A stretch of DNA of 64,000 nucleotides from Eonycteris spelaea (GCA_003508835.1 PUFA01000170.1:1-64000), one strand, 5' to 3'; shown: positions 1 through 12,224, counted from the first letter of the stretch. Notes: a model not told the origin generated them from the sequence alone. Made by a program: numbers and translations.

Positions 1-413
1 TCTATTTTAAACTTGAAACTCATTGCACCCTTCACTGCAGACCTGTCTGTGACTAAAGGAGTTGCCAGGCTTATTATCTTCACTAGACACAGACACTCAG
101 AATGAACCGCTGGCTCATTAGATCACACAAAGCAGGGAATATCTTTCAACAATTCATACCAACAAATTATTGAGTCTCCAGAAAACTTGCTATCTACAAA
201 TTTAAGTGGAATAAAGAGTGACACAAGGCATGAAATAATCAGAGCAAAGCCATGGTTTAACAGATGTTGGACTTCTAGAAGTCAGGTAACTGTCAAGATG
301 AAAGATAGTGAGTTTCTTAATTTTTCCCCCTGTCAAAGGAAAATGAAAAACATTGTTAGAGTGACATAAAAAAATATGCGTGAACAGAAGAAAATTGGAA
401 GATCTCTTCAATG
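1..413. other. Unassigned unique sequence
   Basis: AT-rich sequence with no recognised repeat, RNA gene or plausible exon. A 60-codon frame starts at 187 but has no sign of being coding. Confidence 0.4.

Positions 414-456
<43 letters not shown>
414..456. repeat. (TG)n microsatellite
   Basis: An uninterrupted TG dinucleotide run of about 43 bases. It passes directly into a GA/GAC-rich run. Repeat length is likely to vary between individuals. Confidence 0.97.
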
Positions 457-457
<1 letters not shown>

Positions 458-541
458 CAGAGAGAGAGAGAAGAGAAAGAGAGAGAGAGAGAGACAGAGA
501 GACAGAGAGACAGAGAGACAGAGAGACAGAGTAGAGAGAAA
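457..541. repeat. (GA)n / (GACA)-rich simple repeat
   Basis: Purine-rich simple sequence joined to the TG tract. It starts as GA dinucleotides and turns into an 8-base AGACAGAG periodicity before fading at about 541. On the minus strand it yields an artificial Ser/Leu-rich frame, which is not a gene. Confidence 0.93.
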
Positions 542-746
542 GATGTAGTGGGAACCTTGAAAAATCTTTGAACCCTTTTGAAGTAAATGTCCATGAGCCT
601 ACACTTGGTCTGGGGTAGCATTTAATTTCATTTCCTCTTTAGTCCTTTTTCTTTTGAAAACTGAAGGTGCTTAATGTCAGAAGAAAATCTTCCCAAACTC
701 AGTCAGGGGATATTATTTAATTATTTTATTCTCTTTATTTCTCCTG

Positions 747-749
<3 letters not shown>
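542..749. other. Unassigned spacer between two TG tracts
   Basis: About 200 bases of AT-rich sequence between the two TG microsatellites, with no recognised family. Confidence 0.4.

Positions 750-830
<81 letters not shown>
750..830. repeat. Interrupted (TG)n microsatellite
   Basis: A TG run of about 80 bases with one interruption near 799-801, where TC is followed by GT. It is the second long TG tract within 400 bases. Frames of 73-78 codons that start inside it encode Cys-Val repeats and are artefacts. Confidence 0.97.
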
Positions 831-832
<2 letters not shown>

Positions 833-995
833 CTTTGAAGGAGAAAAAGTACGATTTTTCAGAAGTCATTACTTCTTTAAGTACTTTATCTTACATCACT
901 CAAAAGAGCAGAACACTTTCCTTACCACTAAACAACTTCAGAGAATTGGAAGGCTACCCTGTAGACCAACTATAAGTGTCCTCTGAGGTCACTCA

Positions 996-1035
996 AAACA
1001 AAACAAAGCAAGACAAAACAAACAAAACAAAAATA
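996..1035. repeat. A-rich (AAAAC)n simple repeat
   Basis: Repeated AAAAC/AAAC units with a few substitutions. This could be the decayed tail of a retroposon, but no body is recognisable upstream. Confidence 0.8.
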
Positions 1036-1744
1036 ATGTAACCATAATTATGATCAAGATTCAGACTTGTTGAGCAATGACATAGAAACATGCCACTAAA
1101 GTAGATTTTTAAAAAAATTTATTTATCTATTTGTTAATTTTTTAATAAATATAACAATGATTTGATTAAATTTAACTTAAACCCATATAAGATAATTTTC
1201 ACCAAAAACGTACATCTTAGGTGGTATTTTGGTGTCTTTTATCAATGCTTTTGATAGGTAATATCCTTTATAAGAAAGAATAACGGGCTTATGAATAGTA
1301 GGTGAGGGTTCCGGTCATAGTTCTGATACTATTCCCATACATTTTAAGAATAATCTACTCCAGGTTGTAAGTCATCTTAAGACAAACTAATTGGAATGCT
1401 TAATCTTTTAGTTGTTTTTTACATTAAAACACTGTATCATTATAAAATTTGATCATTAGCTAAGATCTTAGTAAAACAAGCTAAAATAACCAGCCTTACA
1501 ATTCCATAGCTGAGTGATTTTAGGTATATTACTAAAATTTGTGGATCCTTAATTTCTTCCTCCAAAATATAATGCTGGGACAGTGATCACTAACATTTCA
1601 CTCCACTCTAACACACATGAAAAATCTAGAATAATCTTATCATTAAAAATGTTCATTCAGGCTGGATTTTTTAACCTCCCTTAGGAGGAGAGAGAGGACT
1701 ATTAGAATAGAAAGATGTAGGACAGTCATTTGCGATTTATGTAT
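1036..1744. other. Unassigned AT-rich sequence
   Basis: No gene and no repeat family that I can name. Only short A or T runs are seen. Confidence 0.35.
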
Positions 1745-2934
1745 CTATTCATATTCATTCATTCAGTCATTTGCTGAGGTATAATTTACAGGAAATAAAA
1801 TGTACCATTCTTAGGTGTTCAGTTACATTACTTCTGACAACTGTGGACATCTTTGTAACAAACACAAATTAAGATAGAGACAACTCAACCATCCCAGTAA
1901 GTTTGCCTATGTCCCTGCTCTTATCATATCCCCCATCATGTAGACAACAATTTTCTGACCTGTATGACCATCGACTGTGTTTTTTTTGTCATGAACTTAA
2001 GATTAATAAAATTATGACTTATGTTCCACTTTACGTCTAGCATTTTTGTATAAGAATGATGTGCATATAATTCATCATTTTGTTCATAGTAGTTTGATGC
2101 CTTTACTGACCAAAAACATTCCATTATATAAATATACTACAATTTGGTTAATATTCTCTTGTTGATGGACATTTAAATAATTTACAGGTTGAGAATATTA
2201 TTAACAAAGTTACTCTAAACTGTCATATACAAATCTTTATGCAGATGAAAGCTTTGCTGCTTTTCAGATCATTACGCATTTTATTTTATTTATTTTTTTG
2301 CCGTGTTGTGTTTGGCCTAGACTTCCAGTTCTCTGATGGACAGAAATTTAATAGTGTATATCCTAGACTTATTTCTAATCTTTGTGACAGAGTGTGCAAC
2401 GCCTCGTTATTAAGTATGTTTTGATGTCTCACTATTAAGTATCTTTACATGGTGATAGTGTCTTTTATCAGAATGAAGAAATTTAATCAATTTATACTTT
2501 TCTAAATGACTTTTTAAATGTAAGTTTGCTAAATTTTATCCAAGTTTTACTTGATTTATTAAAATATTCACATTTTTTCTCTTTTCTCTATTACTTTGAT
2601 CAATTACCATGATTTATTCATTAGTGTCAAATTAAACTTGCATCCCTGGAACAAATTCAATTTGTTCCTGATATATTATCCTTTCTAGATATTGCTGGAT
2701 TTTCTTTGATAAAATTTATTTAAAGATGTTTCTCTCTGTTTTCATGAGGGGTTATGGCCCATAATTTTCCTTTCTGGTAATACGTTTGTCTGATTTTGGT
2801 GCTAGGCTTATATGTTCTCATAAAATAAAGAACTGTTGCCTTTTTTCTTTGTTTTCTAAAATAATTTGTTTAGTTTAAGCATTATTTCTTCTCTATATGT
2901 TTGCACCATTTTCTAGGTTGAATTATTATTATGG
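1745..2934 (-). mobile_element. L1 LINE fragment, antisense (3' UTR into ORF2)
   Basis: Read on the minus strand this follows the L1M-type order. The plus strand first shows the reversed 3' region ('gaggtataatttacagg', 1776-1792). Next comes the reversed 'numbered patch' near 2110-2230, including 'ctcttgttgatggacattt' (2157-2175), the complement of the usual L1 3' ORF2 end. From about 2460 to 2930 the T-rich texture matches reversed ORF2, including the segment around 2636-2730 that corresponds to the RT domain. There are many stops and indels, so the copy is old and dead. Subfamily was not determined. The adjacent MaLR LTR begins where L1 similarity stops. Confidence 0.7.
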
Positions 2935-3205
2935 GTTGGTTGCATGATATCCCTGAAAGATTCATATGTTGAAGTCCTACCTTGTAGTAAGTACCTCAGT
3001 TGTAATTAGTTAACCAAGAATTAAGTAGCACTGGAGTACAGTTGGTCCTTCAACAATATGACTGGTATTATACTAAGAAGGAGATGTTTGGGCAGAGACA
3101 CATACACACTCGCACACTCTAGAACTATGAGACAATAAATATCTATTGTTTAAGCCACCAACTTTGGGCACTTTGTTACAGCAGTTGCAGGAAGCTAAGA
3201 CACCA
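2935..3205 (+). mobile_element. MaLR-type (MLT1-like) solo LTR
   Basis: Shows the standard MLT1 landmarks in plus orientation. 'attcatatgttgaagtccta' (2960-2979) lies near the 5' end. Mid-element is 'caatatgactggtattat', with 'agaactatgagacaataaat' (3121-3140) carrying the polyadenylation signal, followed by 'gtttaagccaccaactttgg' and a 'tttgttacagcagttgcagg' end. It is shorter than a full LTR, so the middle is partly deleted. No internal retroviral region follows. Ancient and inert. Confidence 0.75.
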
Positions 3206-3234
3206 TTTATATCTCTGACTTTATCACACATTAT

Positions 3235-3480
3235 CCTCCACATCACTCATTTTGTTACAACCTCACTGGCCTCCTTCCTCCTCCAAAAACACCTGAAGCA
3301 TGCCTCAGAGTGTTCGCATTTACCAAGGCTTTATCCACACATTCTTTTCACAGATCTATAGATAGCTCATACCCTCACCATTCCAAGGTTTAGTCAATAT
3401 TCCATTCTCAGGGAAGCCTAATCTGACCACCCAAATGCAACCTGTTTCTTACATCTTTATCACTAATATACACTGGTTTA
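3235..3480 (+). mobile_element. L2 LINE 3' fragment
   Basis: Matches in order the L2 ORF2 end as remembered. There is a 'cactggcctccttcctcctc' block (3264-3283), then 'gcctcagagtgttcgcattt' (3302-3321), then 'ctcagggaagcctaatctga' (3407-3426) leading into 'ccacccaaatgcaacctg'. These correspond to the conserved L2 segments before the 3' tail. Diverged and non-coding. A 71-codon frame that overlaps it is incidental. Confidence 0.65.
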
Positions 3481-3539
3481 AATATCATGGGTTAAAATAA
3501 TACCTTATGTTTAATTGCACTTACAGAAAATTTTAGGAA

Positions 3540-3790
3540 ATGCAAACTAATGTGTAGAAAAATACAAGTGGTCAGGGGTTATCTGGAGAGAAAACTTGGA
3601 GAGGGCTGGGAGAGTTGATATCACAAGAGTCACGAGGCAAATTTTGAGAGTGAGAAATACAGTCATTATCTTTTATGGTGATGATTTTACCTGTGTATGC
3701 ATATGTCAAAATGTATCGATTTTATACTTTAACCACACACAGTTTATTGTATGTCTATTATATCTCAAAAGTCTGTTTCAAAAATGTGGC
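3540..3790 (+). mobile_element. L1 3'-end fragment (L1MD/ME-like)
   Basis: The order is a 'tatctggagagaaaacttgg' segment, a 'tttatggtgatgattttacc' segment (3672-3691), 'tatgtcaaaatgtatcgatt', 'actttaaccacacacagttt' and 'tattatatctcaaaagtctg'. It parallels the 3' end of old L1 subfamilies, which runs through an ATTATATCTCAA-type terminus. No poly(A) is preserved. Confidence 0.55.
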
Positions 3791-5224
3791 GGGTAGGTCA
3801 AGAACAGAGAAGGACATACTGGGCTCAGTTGATCATGACAGTTTGTGAGACACTGTGGTTTCTAAAAAGTATTTAGATGAAATCATAGGGAAAGTATCAA
3901 ACAGAAATTGGAAGATGATATTAAACTTTTAAAACATCTTTAAAATAATGAATTATTACCTCCTAACCCTAAACACATCTCATTTTATATTTAATATTAA
4001 TAACACATTTCATGTGATTTTTTAATCTGCTCAGTAATAAGGAGAAGAAATTTATTTTCTTTTTAGGTTTATCTCCCTATTCAAAACATAACACATTTGA
4101 GAAGAAAAAAAAGGGAACTGGATAAATTTAGAGTTTTTTTTTTTAATTTTTAAGAGAGGCAATTCATAATAATCTTCAACAGGTTAGAAATATGCTGTGG
4201 TATAAACAATGTTTCTGTGCAAGAGCCAAGGACCCAAATATGATACTCTATGAATCATTTCCCTTCAAAAATGAATTGAAAAGGCCTGGGCTGCAAATGA
4301 TCGAGTGAAATTTTAAACAAAAGGAAAAAAAATATTATACAGGATAGTAATGTCTACAAATTCAGAAAAGCTAATATCTCTAACCTTGATTATATACCCC
4401 AAGTCAAACATTTATTCAGAAATTTAGGGCAAATCATTCCATTGTTAAAATTTACTAAGTAATATCATCTTCCTTGTTGATCATTGCTTCATTTTAGAGT
4501 TCACAGTACCTTCTCAAGGAGAATTAAAAGTTAAAAAATAGATTTACATTCATTTTTTAAATATATTTTGAGAAGTTACATTCCATTTCACATTAACACG
4601 AAGACCTTCCCTATGCATTTTTACTAAAGAACAGTTATCTCCTTTTGGAATTATTAGGCCCTGACAGCGACACATAAAGTTGAAATAATGGAATTTGGCA
4701 TCTGAGGACTCCTTAATCTTCCTTCATCAATACAGCTATAATAATCGAAAATGTCAAGTTAAAGTGACTGCAAGCTGCAGACATCTGTCACTTACAATTA
4801 TAAAAATTTAGCTATGATTACTAAATGTATGCATCATTTCCACGCCTATTATAGAAAGCATAATTATTTGCAAAGCTTAGAAACTGTGTATCATTTTATA
4901 GTACTTTTATGTAAATAAAAAAAACATGACATTAATTTAGAAAGAGAATTTAAGATGCTCCTCAATATAGTCAGAAATATGTGGTATTCACTTATTGATG
5001 GTCAAAAATATGTTATGATACTTGAATAACTAGATAATAAAATTCTTTAGTCCCTGGAAGCAGGAATTTTGTTCCTGGTCTGGAGTCATATTAAAAAACA
5101 AAACAAACAAACAAAAAATACTTTGATTTATAAAAACTTATGAACCCCAGTGAGGAATTTTGAGAATGTTTCAATATAACTTTGTAATTTTTTTCCAGTT
5201 ACTTTGCCTTTCTGCTGCTGAGGT
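3791..5224. other. Unassigned, mostly unique sequence
   Basis: No gene recognised. The part from about 4640 to 4880 looks less decayed and is rich in homeodomain-like TAAT/ATTA motifs (see findings). A short (AAAC)n run sits at 5096-5117. A poly-T stretch is present at about 4133-4144. Confidence 0.35.
5096..5117. repeat. (AAAC)n simple repeat
   Basis: A short run of AAAC units flanked by A-rich sequence. Confidence 0.8.
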
Positions 5225-5705
5225 ACACAGTACTTTTTTGAAATTTTATTCTAATTTTATATTGCTAGTGTTAAAATTATAATCTATTGTTATATGTTGA
5301 TGTTTTCATATCCGGCAATTTTTTAGTTTTTAAATAATTCGAACAGTTTGTCCATAAATAGTTTTTGCTTGTTTGTTTTATGTAGGTGATCATACTATAT
5401 GAGAATAATAGTAGTTTTATTTCTTCACTTCCAGTTTTAAAGCTTCTATTATTGTCTCCTTGTATTGTGCTAGTTTAGACATTCAGCAGTAGTTTAATTT
5501 TTAAAAAGTGTTAGTGGTCATTCATGTTTTTTAATTTATTTATTTCTAATACAAAGAGAATGTTGCTAATAATTCCCAATCAGGTAGCATATGTTTAATA
5601 AATAATTTTTTGGAACTTCATTGTTAAAAAGCATGTTGCTCTCCACTGTTATTTTATTAAGATACTCATTATTGTTGTTACTGTTATAAATGATAAATTG
5701 AATTC
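5225..5705 (-). mobile_element. L1 ORF2 fragment, antisense
   Basis: The plus strand reads as reversed L1 ORF2. It has a 'ttgttatatgttgatgtttt' segment (5287-5306), 'atgtaggtgatcatactata' (5380-5399) and 'ttcttcacttccagttttaa' (5421-5440). It ends with a 'agtggtcattcatg' block that corresponds to the RT core. Heavily mutated. Ends were set by where resemblance fades. Confidence 0.65.
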
Positions 5706-7574
5706 AGCCAAGAACTTGAATCAACTTGAAAGCAGGTCTGTTTCCATCAAGTCTCAGATAAAACCACAGTCCTAACCTCTCGATTGCCCCATTATGAGAC
5801 CCTAAGCAGAGGGTTCAACTAATGTGTGCTTGCACTTCTACCCACAAAACCCAGGAGACAACAGATTTCTTCTTAAGCTCTCTGCCGTTTATAATATTAG
5901 TAAGCAGCATAGTAAACATCTTATCTTCAGTAAACTCTGGCAGTTTTGACTCCGAAGCATTTTCTCTATGGCTCTGAGTAGAAAATGATCGCGTGAGAAG
6001 AGAGACCGTGGGTTACCTGTCTGTGAACACTGCATCTGCACATGCACTAAGAATATCCCAGATTCCAAGGAACAAATGGGGAAAACAATTCAGCGAATCC
6101 AGTAAATATGAGAAAGACTGAGCATAAGACCAGATGCCTCTCACTCAAGTTGAGAAAATTCATATACAATTTATTTGAACTCAGAAAAAATAAAGCGCAG
6201 GGATAAATCAGAAAAGAGCATTTACCCAAAGAAATTAAATAAACTAAAAGGTTATGATGTCTTTTAGGGTACAAAGTTACATTCCTCCTACTCTCTCATG
6301 GGTCTCATAAGTCAATCAACTTCCGCTATTAAAAAATGAAGCCATTTCTGTACATACAACTTGTAATTCCAATTTAAATTGGGTATTCTAAAATGTGATT
6401 CATCGTTGATAGCATAAACTTTTTCAATATTGATTTTTCTTTACTATTTAATTCAATTTCAAGAACAATTTTTTGTGAAATTCTACTTATGAAACTATCT
6501 ATTATTGGTTTCCTTTTATTAATAATGTGATAATTAGCATTAATATCATTAATATTATTATTTGTTTTAAGTCTTTGAATCCTCATCCTATTGTCTACTC
6601 TTTATAATATCCCCTGGAACCAATTCAATTTGGAATTATCTTATTTCTTCTTGAGGGTCAGAAAAAGAAATTCTGGTATTAATTACAATCTTTCACTTTT
6701 TAATATTAAGTATGTGTTTCATAAGACTCTCACTTTCATAAGGCCCTCAAAGAGTACTATTCTAGCCTCAACCTGATATATTTTTTTTCTGCAGTTTATT
6801 ATTTTCTAAATTTATTCCTGCAGTTTATTATTTTCTAAGAACAACAGGGAGGCAATAAAGCATATGCTTTCTTCATTAGAGATACATAATATATTTTTCC
6901 TTTCAGATCAGAATTCTGTTTCTCTATTAATAAACCCCTAAGCAATTTTTATTCAAGATTTATGGTCTGATTTTCATCTAGTTGTCAGAATATAATTTTA
7001 TAATTAACACTTACTGCTTTCTCTGATTTCCATGAAGTTAGAAAGACAATTATTTTCGTCTGAACTTTCATCTTTTAATAGAAGTGCCGAGGAGTTTCTT
7101 TTTATCTTGACAATTCAGGGTTTGCCACTTTTATACCTTTGTTTGAATACTATCTTGAGTTAAAAGAATAAAATAAAAATAGGAAAATACTGTTTTTTCT
7201 CCGTGTCAATTTATATTACACATAGGTTTGTAAAGATTGCTTTCCATACTGAGTTAAATTATGCTGAAAGAGTAATAATTTTGAGACTCCTTACTTAAAT
7301 AAACATTATTAACGTAAAACAATATTCATGTAAAAAAAAAGTCTTTGCTTGCACCTTTTTTATACATCCTCAAAGTTGCTTTTTCAAACTCAAGCTCTAT
7401 AATTTGAAGGATTATTTTCATCATACTTTTCTGTGTAGTTTTACTTCTGTTTTGTATTTACTGATTTAAAATACAATATCGCCTAAATGAAAGAACTGTA
7501 GGAAGCATATAAAATGTTGCCACATTTTAGCTATGTCTTTTGCCTTTACTTGACCAAAGCGTTACAGGCGGAGC
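5706..7574. other. Unassigned sequence with a short duplication
   Basis: No recognised gene or family. At 5760-6060 the sequence is somewhat richer in GC and CpG than its surroundings. A 21-base perfect direct repeat lies at 6789-6838. Confidence 0.35.
6789..6838. repeat. 21-bp perfect direct repeat, 29-bp period
   Basis: The 21-mer beginning 'ctgcagtttattattttcta' occurs at 6789-6809 and again at 6818-6838 without mismatch. A T-rich linker separates them, giving a 29-base period. It looks like a recent local tandem duplication. Confidence 0.9.
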
Positions 7575-7765
7575 AAAGAGGTCAGTTCTGCCTACAGAAG
7601 TGTTTCCTAATATAAGCTTCACACTGCAAGTCATCTTGGGAGCATTAAATATAATGCTCATTCTCTTTTAATTAGTTTGAGGTATGGATTGAAAATTAAA
7701 ATTGTTAAAAGTTCTCCAGGTATTCTAATATATCGCTAAGGTTGAGACCCACTGGCTTAGAGTAA
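7575..7765 (+). mobile_element. MER5-like nonautonomous hAT-Charlie DNA transposon
   Basis: The interior 'gcaagtcatcttgggagcat' (7627-7646) resembles the MER5 motif for 'gaatcacctggggagc'. The end 'aaggttgagacccactggc' (7738-7756) matches the MER5/Charlie terminal region. No transposase is encoded. An old fossil element whose boundaries are approximate. Confidence 0.5.
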
Positions 7766-7892
7766 CATAATTTTCACATGAAATTTTCCGAATAGCCAGA
7801 GAATTCAAATAACTTAAAGGGTATGAAATTTTGTTTAGTTTATATTCTCTGTAATTCTTGGCATTTTACAATGACTTTGTATCTTTTTTTTA

Positions 7893-8105
7893 AGAGAGAA
7901 ATAATAAAAAAAATAGTTTAATTCTTTATGTAAAGGTTGGACATAAATATTTTAGGCTTTGCATGCTGTACAGTCTCTGTCACAATTAACCTCTGTAGCA
8001 TGAGAGGAGCCATAGGCAATACGTAAATAAATGTTCTCCAATAAAGTTTTATTTTCAAAAATACAGTTGACCAGATTTGTCCTGCAAACTATAGTTTGTC
8101 AACCC
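7893..8105 (+). mobile_element. Nonautonomous hAT-type DNA transposon
   Basis: Matches a common placental hAT MITE in order. The sequence has 'atgtaaaggttggacataaa' near the start, 'ttttaggctttgcatgctgt' (7950-7969), 'aggagccataggcaatacgt' (8005-8024), 'ccaataaagttttattttca' (8039-8058) and a 'tatagtttgtcaaccc' terminus. I recognise the pattern but not the exact family name. No coding capacity. Confidence 0.6.
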
Positions 8106-8133
8106 ATGTTCTAAATTCTTCCACTTTTGGAAA

Positions 8134-8161
8134 AACAAACAAACAAACAAACAAACAAAAC
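8134..8161. repeat. (CAAA)n simple repeat
   Basis: Six or so tandem CAAA units within an A-rich block. Confidence 0.9.
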
Positions 8162-8529
8162 ACACCTAAATTCTACAAATAAATTGAGGACTGAGTAATT
8201 GCCTACTTCCTTATTAGTCGCTTATAAGGTCCACTATTTTTTTTTATTTCTGAAAACAAACTATTATAATACATACCCAATGTCTTCATATTCCTATGAA
8301 TTGAGTATTCCTTCACTTCTATTAGCTTTTAAAACAATAACAAAATTCAAGTTGTCAATAGAGGGAAATAAAATCATATTTCTATCATCTCTATCCATCC
8401 TATATCTCATCATTGATATATAAAATGATAAAATGAGATAATTTTATTCCTAAACTTCCCAGGTTTCAGAAAAAAGGGGGCTATAAATTCCATATTATAC
8501 TCAGCAGATAACTAACACAAAGTGTGATT

Positions 8530-9260
8530 TGAGTCTTTTTGAAAACTCCTTTGTCTCTACTTAACATGTTTAACATATTCTCAGCCTTTCTGAATATATG
8601 AAATATAAGAACTTTTTTAATGCCCTTACTTGATCATTTTAATCTGTGCCATTTTTAGGTTTATTTTTATGGCTTTATGTTATGCTAATTATGGATTCCA
8701 CTTTCCTGTTTCTCTGTATACCTAGTAAAATGTGATGTAATGTTAGACATTGTGAATTTTACTTTTGGATTCTGGATATGTTTTCTATCTCCATTCGTGT
8801 TTTTGAGCTATGATCTGGGTTGCAGATAAGTTACTTGAAAAATGGGTTCTTTTGGATTTTGCTTTTAGTTCTTCCTTTGTTAGCATTCAGCCTAGACCTA
8901 ATTATTTCCCACTATAGAGGCAATATCCTTTTGAGTACTCTACTGAATATCCTTTAATTATGACCTTGCCTTTCTGTCCTGGGAAAACAGGTACTATCTC
9001 TAGCTTTAAGTGGGGTCTGGTCCCTCATTCTTTTCAAATGATATCCCTCTCCCTGCTTTGGCATCAGTAGTTTCCTCACATGTATGTGTGATCGGCACTG
9101 TGCATTACTGGCGTGGGGCAGTCCGCAGATTTCCAGTGTTCTCTATCTAGCTCTCCTCTCTCCAGTATCCTGTCCTCCAAACTCTGCTTTGTTTCTCTGG
9201 ATAATTCACCTTGTACCTTCAATTCAAGAGCTCACCAGATTCCTACCTGGATTTTCCTCC
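8530..9260 (-). mobile_element. L1M 5' region (upstream of ORF1), antisense
   Basis: The plus strand carries the reversed 5' part of old L1M elements. Segments include 'gatcattttaatctgtgcca' (8632-8651), 'tgttagacattgtgaatttt' (8741-8760), 'ggttgcagataagttacttg' (8819-8838) and 'ttttgagtactctactgaat' (8930-8949). These correspond to a block common to L1M 5' copies. No intact ORF1. The assignment to the L1 5' region rests on memory of family texture. Confidence 0.5.
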
Positions 9261-11639
9261 ACTCCACTATGACCAGGAAAAGGCAGTAAACTGGGAAAAT
9301 TATAAAATACACTTTCTTTGTTTCCCATCTCTCAGGAATGACTATCTTTTGTTGCTTGGTTTTCAGTATTTTGAAAACCACTGTTTCATATATTCCATGG
9401 GATATCAAGGTATGACAGCAGGACAAATTTATTTATGCTCATTCATTCCCATAAAGCCTATGACCAACTTTGAGATATAATAGCATAGTTGAATAGCTTT
9501 AACAGAAATTCCATCTCTCATAAAGCTGAAATATTTTCCATTTGGCCCTTTACAAAAAAAAAAAATCCAAGTCTTGATTTATATATTTTATCTTGTTTGT
9601 TTGTCTTCAGATACAGAGATAAATCTCGACCCTGTTACGACATCTTGGCCACAGCAAAATTAAGTTCATTCTTTATCAACACCTCCTTTGGCTATCTCCA
9701 TTCTTAAAGCGGATTTATGTCAATACCTGCAAGTATTAACAAGAGAGAAGCAAAATGCATGTCTATTTTCATGCTTATAAGCACCCAACACCAACTCGGG
9801 AGCTCATCTTATAGAATAATTTGAAACATTGCTGCTTTACTTTATCACAAATATTTTACTGTCTAGACAAATTCTTAATATCCAAGATAGTAGAATGATG
9901 CTGTGTTCTATTATAATACTTAAACTTTTGAGTCCTGTTCAGTTAAAATTTGTTTCCTGCTTTAAAGAAAATATGAGGGTTCTGTCAACTATTTCATTGT
10001 TTTTAAAAAGTTTAAATTAATACAAAATATGTTCAAGTATTCTTCTTAATAACATAGCATATTAATATATTAATGGTAACATATTTTATGTATTACTGAT
10101 TTATGAAACATTTTCCTTGAAAAATGTTTCTTCTTAAGTAACTGAAAGAAGTCTAATAAAGTCTGTACTGCTATTAAGAAGCCCTTTTTGCTGAAAAACA
10201 ATACTATCATTAATTACTTTTCTCCATCCTTTTCTAGCCTACTCGAATATGAATACTAAATTTCTAATACTTCCCTAGCATATACCATGAATAATTTGTT
10301 CTAGATGATTAACTCCTGCTATTTTTAATTACCTTTCTTTATTTGGCTTCCTAATTTTTATCCCTGCTGTAAAATCTTGGGAGCAGTCCATTTTCTTTGT
10401 TAATGAGTAAGCATATGCTTTAAGTATATACTGTCATTGAAATAACCTATTATATTGCATGCTGATTTTGACTATCAAACATTAAGAGAATCCCAAGACT
10501 TCTTTTTCTCTACTAAACAGCTTTGTCAAAGCATAATTATAAGGGTTATGATTAAATAGCTTGTGGTGTGAGTGAAATTCCTTAAAACCCTAAGATGAAT
10601 GTGTACTGTCATATCAAGAATTGGTAGGGAAATCGACTCAGATCAACCTCAAAGCAGTAAAATAACAAATTATTTTCTGGTAGTACCTGCTGATGAGGCA
10701 AACTGACATCACTGATTTATTTGAATAGACATGTCATTCTGAGGTAATGTTCTTAAAAGATTTATTTAGACAATCAGTATTTCACTGCCCACGTAGGAGG
10801 TTTTTGAAAATGTGAGGAAACATTTGTGATTGACAATACTGAGGAACAGACATGGTTACTATAATTTGGCAGCTAGGACCAGTGATACAAAATAACTTGC
10901 AGCAAGGGAGAAATTCCTGCTCAAAGAGGAATTTGTTCCCTTCCAAGAGGCAACAAGGCCCATGTGGAAATCACTGATACAAGTAATGCATGCTTGGTCA
11001 ACCAATGTGCCATCACGTTCCCATGACCGCGCTTCTTTGAAAACACCAAAGTGCTGTGTTTTCGGGCATGAAATAATTGAAAATTGGAAAATTTACCTTA
11101 TGCTTTTTTTTTTTAATGGTCAAACCTGTTAGAGAGAAGCACTGATTTTTCACTTTGTGAATTTCTATGAAGAGATGTATTTTAAAAAAATCTATGTAGC
11201 AGGAACACTTCCAGGTTCCCTATTAGGGAGAAGAAATGACATGTTTAGAAGGAAATGAGCATGTGCCTTTTTTTTTTTTTCCTTAGATTTTCAAATCTAC
11301 CTGTTAAAGGGATGAGTTCTGGTATACTTCATATGTGGTAATTTTGATACTATTTTCCTTCAAGGGAAGCTGGCAATTTTGGTTTAGGCTTAAATGTTGG
11401 GGTTTGGAGTTGAAGTCTATTTAGCTAAAGATTATATTTTCTACTTCACATATTCTAGTTCAACTTTTGTAGGAAAAACAAATATGACTGATTTGTAGCA
11501 AAATAGACAAAAATAATTTAATTTGCGGAACTTACTTTCTGCTGGAGAGTGACAAATGATAAACTCAATAAGAGAATTATATAAGATATTAGAAGGATAT
11601 GGGAGCCAGCAATAAACATAAGACATAGAAGACGAATAT
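9261..11639. other. Unassigned AT-rich sequence
   Basis: No gene or named repeat recognised. Poly-A/T runs occur near 9553 and 11269. The part around 10740-10990 has fewer simple runs but no identifiable content. Frames of 60-89 codons in this stretch show no homology I can name. Confidence 0.35.
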
Positions 11640-12224
11640 GTAGATGAGGGTTAAGGGTTTGCTTTTATAGCACGGCCAGAAAAGTCCCGTTGAGAATGCA
11701 AAAGTTGAGCAAAAACTAGAAAATGGTATGAGAGCAAGCAATTTGTATATCTGGAGGAAGAGCTTTCCAGGTAGAAAAAATAACAAGTAGAAAGGTTTTA
11801 AGGCAGGATCCTGGCTAGAATATCAGAGTAACAGCAAGGTGGGCAATGTACCTGGAGTGGAGCTCACAAAGTGGATAAAAAGGGTAAGAGGTCAGAGAGG
11901 AAATCGGTGGTGGGAAGGGTCAGATAATGGAGATCCAAGGAGATGATAGTATGTGCAGTGGTTTTCACTTTGAATGAGGCTGGGGAACAACTAAAGAAAC
12001 TAAGAGTGACGTGATTTGATTCTGTGTTTCAAAAGGAATAGTTTCATTGCTAAGTTGGGAATAGACTATAAAAGTGTAAACGTGCAAGCACAGAAACCAA
12101 TTAAAAAGGTATTGAAAGAATACAGCCAACAGAGGATGATGTCTTCATCCCTGGGGTAAAGGTCCATATAGTGATGGTACAAAGTGGTATTATATTAGAT
12201 ATATTTCAATGAATCATGTATAGG
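11640..12224 (+). repeat. Ancient mammal-wide interspersed repeat, 5' part (split)
   Basis: Matches in order a long repeat that is common in placental genomes. Landmarks are 'ggaagagctttccaggtaga' (11756-11775), an 'aaggttttaaggcaggatcc' segment, an 'agtaacagcaaggtgggcaa' segment and 'gagtgacgtgatttgattct'. These parallel the usual 'aagagcattccagg', 'aaaggccctgaggcagg' and 'gagtgacatgatctga' blocks. I cannot give the family name. The repeat continues at 12785-13210, so a younger insertion has split it. Confidence 0.55.

Noticed and set aside
202..621. 139-codon minus-strand frame
   Set aside because: It runs through the TG and GA microsatellites. Ser/Leu/Thr-His repeats come from the simple sequence.
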